Shown: positions 30,810-32,500 of the stretch, piece after piece
Layout: each line of letters starts with the position of its first letter
Numbering within the stretch: the stretch's first letter is position 1
NCBI RefSeq assembly: GCF_000499385.1
Contig: NW_013653096.1
Location: forward strand, 1 to 32,500
Origin: Eimeria necatrix
Lineage: Eukaryota; Apicomplexa; Conoidasida; Eucoccidiorida; Eimeriidae
Reading direction: 5' to 3'
DNA: 32,500 nt
Made by a program: the position numbers and the translations under genes
The notes under the pieces: generated by a model
Seen by the model: only the letters and a program-made list of their open reading frames with translations
The model's database searches: none
What the model was told of the DNA's origin: nothing

Positions 30810-31427
30810 AGCTAGCTAGCCAGCTAGCCAGCCAGCTAGCCACCCAACGCACCGCTAGCTCGACAGCTAGCCAGCAGCTAGCCAGCCACTCTCCAGCTAG
30901 CGCTGGCTCGCTCGCCAGCCGCTAGCCAGCGAGCCGGTTAGCCGCCAGCTAGCCAGCTAGCTGGCCAGCTGCTAGCTAGCTAGCTAGCTAGTTAACCGCC
31001 AGGTACCTAGCTAGCTAGCTGGCTACGCCTGGGAAAGCTGCTGCTGGCCCTTTCTTAGCTTCGTGCTGCAGCGCAGCGCCGCAGCAGCAGCAGCTGCCAG
31101 CTCGCCGCAGGGCTGCGGGCCGCGCAGCGGGCTAGCTAGCTACCTGGCTAGCTGCACAGCTAGCCAGCCCATGTGGCTAGCTGCGCGGCTACCTAGCCAC
31201 GTGGCTAGCTGCACAGCTGGCTAGCCACAGCCCGCATACTCCGCGCCTTCCGCAGCTAGCTGCTGCGTCAGCCCCTCTGCGCCCGTCGCCATGCGATTTG
31301 GGGCGCCTGGCCGGCTAGCTAGCTAGCTAGCTACCTAGCTAGCTAGCTGGATGGCTAGGCAGCTAGCTGGCTAGGTAGCTAGGGGGCTAGCTAGGTGGCT
31401 AGCTAGCTAGCTAGCTAGCCAGCCGGC
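30810..31427. repeat. CTAG/GCTA-rich simple-repeat block
   Basis: Three dense patches (about 30810-31020, 31130-31235 and 31310-31427) of GCTAGCTAGC, AGCTAGCC and related units, separated by CAG-containing and unique spacers. GCTAGC is itself palindromic, so the block is self-complementary. CTAG introduces stops in most frames and I see no coding potential. Confidence 0.9.
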
Positions 31428-31720
31428 CAGGCGCGGCAGTCGCACAGGGAGGCTTGACTCCTGGGCGCCTGGGGCGCCGCCTCGCTGCTGCTGCGAAGGC
31501 AGCAGCAGCAGCCGCCTCGGCAGCCGTGGCTGCTTTGCTGCTGCTGCTTTGCTGCTGCTGCCTTGCTGCTGCTGCTTTGCTGCTGCTGCTCCCTGTAGAT
31601 TTGGAAGGGTGTGGGGCCCCGCAGCAAAGCCGACCGGGCCCACAGCTGGCTGCAGCAGCAGCAGCCTTTTGGAAGCAGCAGCTAATTTGTCCAGCAGCAC
31701 TTTGTGGGGTGGGAGCGCTC

Positions 31721-31736
31721 AGGTGTACGTACACCT
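31721..31736. repeat. GGTGTACGTACACC palindrome, copy 4
   Basis: Perfect 16-bp palindrome AGGTGTACGTACACCT followed by CGCGGGC. Confidence 0.85.
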
Positions 31737-31759
31737 CGCGGGCCTCGCCTCTGCGTTCG

Positions 31760-31773
31760 GGTGTACATACACC
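31760..31773. repeat. GGTGTACATACACC, near-palindrome copy 5
   Basis: One base differs from the consensus (CAT for CGT at the centre). It is followed by TCGCG, as is copy 4, so copies 4 and 5 look like a local duplication of about 39 bp spacing. Confidence 0.8.
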
Positions 31774-31861
31774 TCGCGCGAGCGCCAAAAGCCAGCCGCA
31801 ATAATCTTCCACAGCATTTTTATTTATTTAAATTTATTTATTTGCGCTATGATCCAAGTCC

Positions 31862-31929
31862 AAACCCTAAACCCTAAACCCTCTGCAGCTATGCTAGCCC
31901 CAAACCCTAAACCCTAAACCCTAAACCCT
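31862..31929 (+). repeat. Telomere-like AAACCCT array 1
   Basis: Three perfect AAACCCT heptamers (31862-31882), a 19-bp spacer, then four more (31902-31929). The C-rich strand is on plus. Confidence 0.95.
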
Positions 31930-32006
31930 AAGCATCCCACAACCCCGAAACTGTATACTGGAGCGAGACCAGCAAAGGCCCACAGAGTTGCAGCAAGGCC
32001 CTGGCT

Positions 32007-32130
32007 TTGCTGCTGCTGCGTGGGGCCCCACGCAGCAGCAGCAAGACCCTGGCTTTGCTGCTGCTGCGTGGGGCCCCACGCAGCAGCAGCAAGACCCTTG
32101 CTTTGCTGCTGCTGCACGCAGCAGCAGCAA
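32007..32130. repeat. 48-bp tandem repeats, each a long palindrome
   Basis: Two full copies spaced exactly 48 bp (palindromes 32007-32044 and 32055-32092) with CTG arms, a TGGGGCCCCA centre and matching CAG arms, plus a third copy (32103-32130) that lacks the centre. Each full palindrome is 38 bp and perfect. Confidence 0.92.
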
Positions 32131-32271
32131 AACCCCAGGGGCTACACAAGGGCCCCCCGAGAAGCAGCAACAGCAGCTGAAGAAGCCCTGCAGGCTTCCA
32201 GCGCCAACTCCGCAGAAAAGCGAACATCCACATCTTCATCTGCCGACAGAATCTCCAAAGGCCTGCACCAC

Positions 32272-32306
32272 AAACCCTAAACCCTAAACCCTAAACCCTA
32301 AACCCT
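32272..32306 (+). repeat. Telomere-like AAACCCT array 2
   Basis: Five perfect AAACCCT units, C-rich strand on plus, followed by CGCGCCTGAGC. Confidence 0.95.
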
Positions 32307-32354
32307 CGCGCCTGAGCCGCGGAACTGGGCCTCGCTGCTTCGCTGCTTGTCCCG

Positions 32355-32368
32355 AAACCCTAAACCCT
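32355..32368 (+). repeat. Telomere-like AAACCCT array 3
   Basis: Two units preceded by CTTGTCCCG, same orientation as the other arrays. Confidence 0.85.
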
Positions 32369-32423
32369 AGACTCTTCCGCCCGAGCCACGGGGCTGGCCT
32401 CCAAAGCTCTGCTGCTCCTTCCC

Positions 32424-32464
32424 AAACCCTAAACCCTAAACCCTAAACCCTAAACCCTAAACCC
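32424..32464 (+). repeat. Telomere-like AAACCCT array 4
   Basis: Nearly six units (five complete plus AAACCC), same orientation. The window ends 36 bases later in unique sequence. Confidence 0.95.
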
Positions 32465-32500
32465 GTGGGGAGCCAACCCTCGACTCCCGGCACGTACGGG

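Overview
The window is nuclear DNA of a coccidian apicomplexan and looks like Eimeria, most like E. tenella. The signs are long CAG/CTG runs read as Gln, Ala, Ser and Leu homopolymers inside coding exons, dispersed AAACCCT (TTTAGGG-type) telomere-like heptamers, and many short GT-AG introns. Genus and species are inferred from these features; no database search was run.

Repeat-rich and repeat-poor blocks alternate, as described for chromosome 1 of E. tenella. Block 1 (1-4000, rich) holds the last two exons of a SEC11-type signal peptidase (+), a possible 106-residue Cys-rich protein (-), an Ala-rich secreted protein in three exons (+), and ribonuclease H2 subunit C (-). Block 2 (4000-12700, mostly poor) holds two genes that only become visible after splicing. 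One is a GILT-family thiol reductase in seven exons (-), the other a GDT1/TMEM165-family cation transporter in six exons (-). About 4.4 kb follows without a convincing gene, but with a diverged inverted repeat. Block 3 (12714-16772, rich) is one long exon for a 1352-residue membrane-anchored protein with a giant Gln-rich tract. Block 4 (16773-26546, poor) holds a decayed gene (-, 17050-18610), a two-exon acidic secreted protein (+) and about 6 kb with almost nothing. Block 5 (26547-32500, rich) holds a doubtful Pro-rich reading frame (-), a 669-residue homopolymer-rich protein with a cyclin-C-like tail (+), then non-coding structured repeats: GGTGTACGTACACC palindromes, a CTAG/GCTA block, 48-bp palindromic tandem repeats and four telomere-like arrays.

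The genes do not form a pathway. SEC11, the GILT-like protein, the GDT1-like protein and the two secreted proteins all relate to the secretory route (signal cleavage, thiol reduction, Golgi ion balance, secreted cargo). I take this as chance proximity, not an operon-like unit. The strongest results are the exon-by-exon reconstructions: in each, exon phases agree and conserved family motifs are restored across the junctions.
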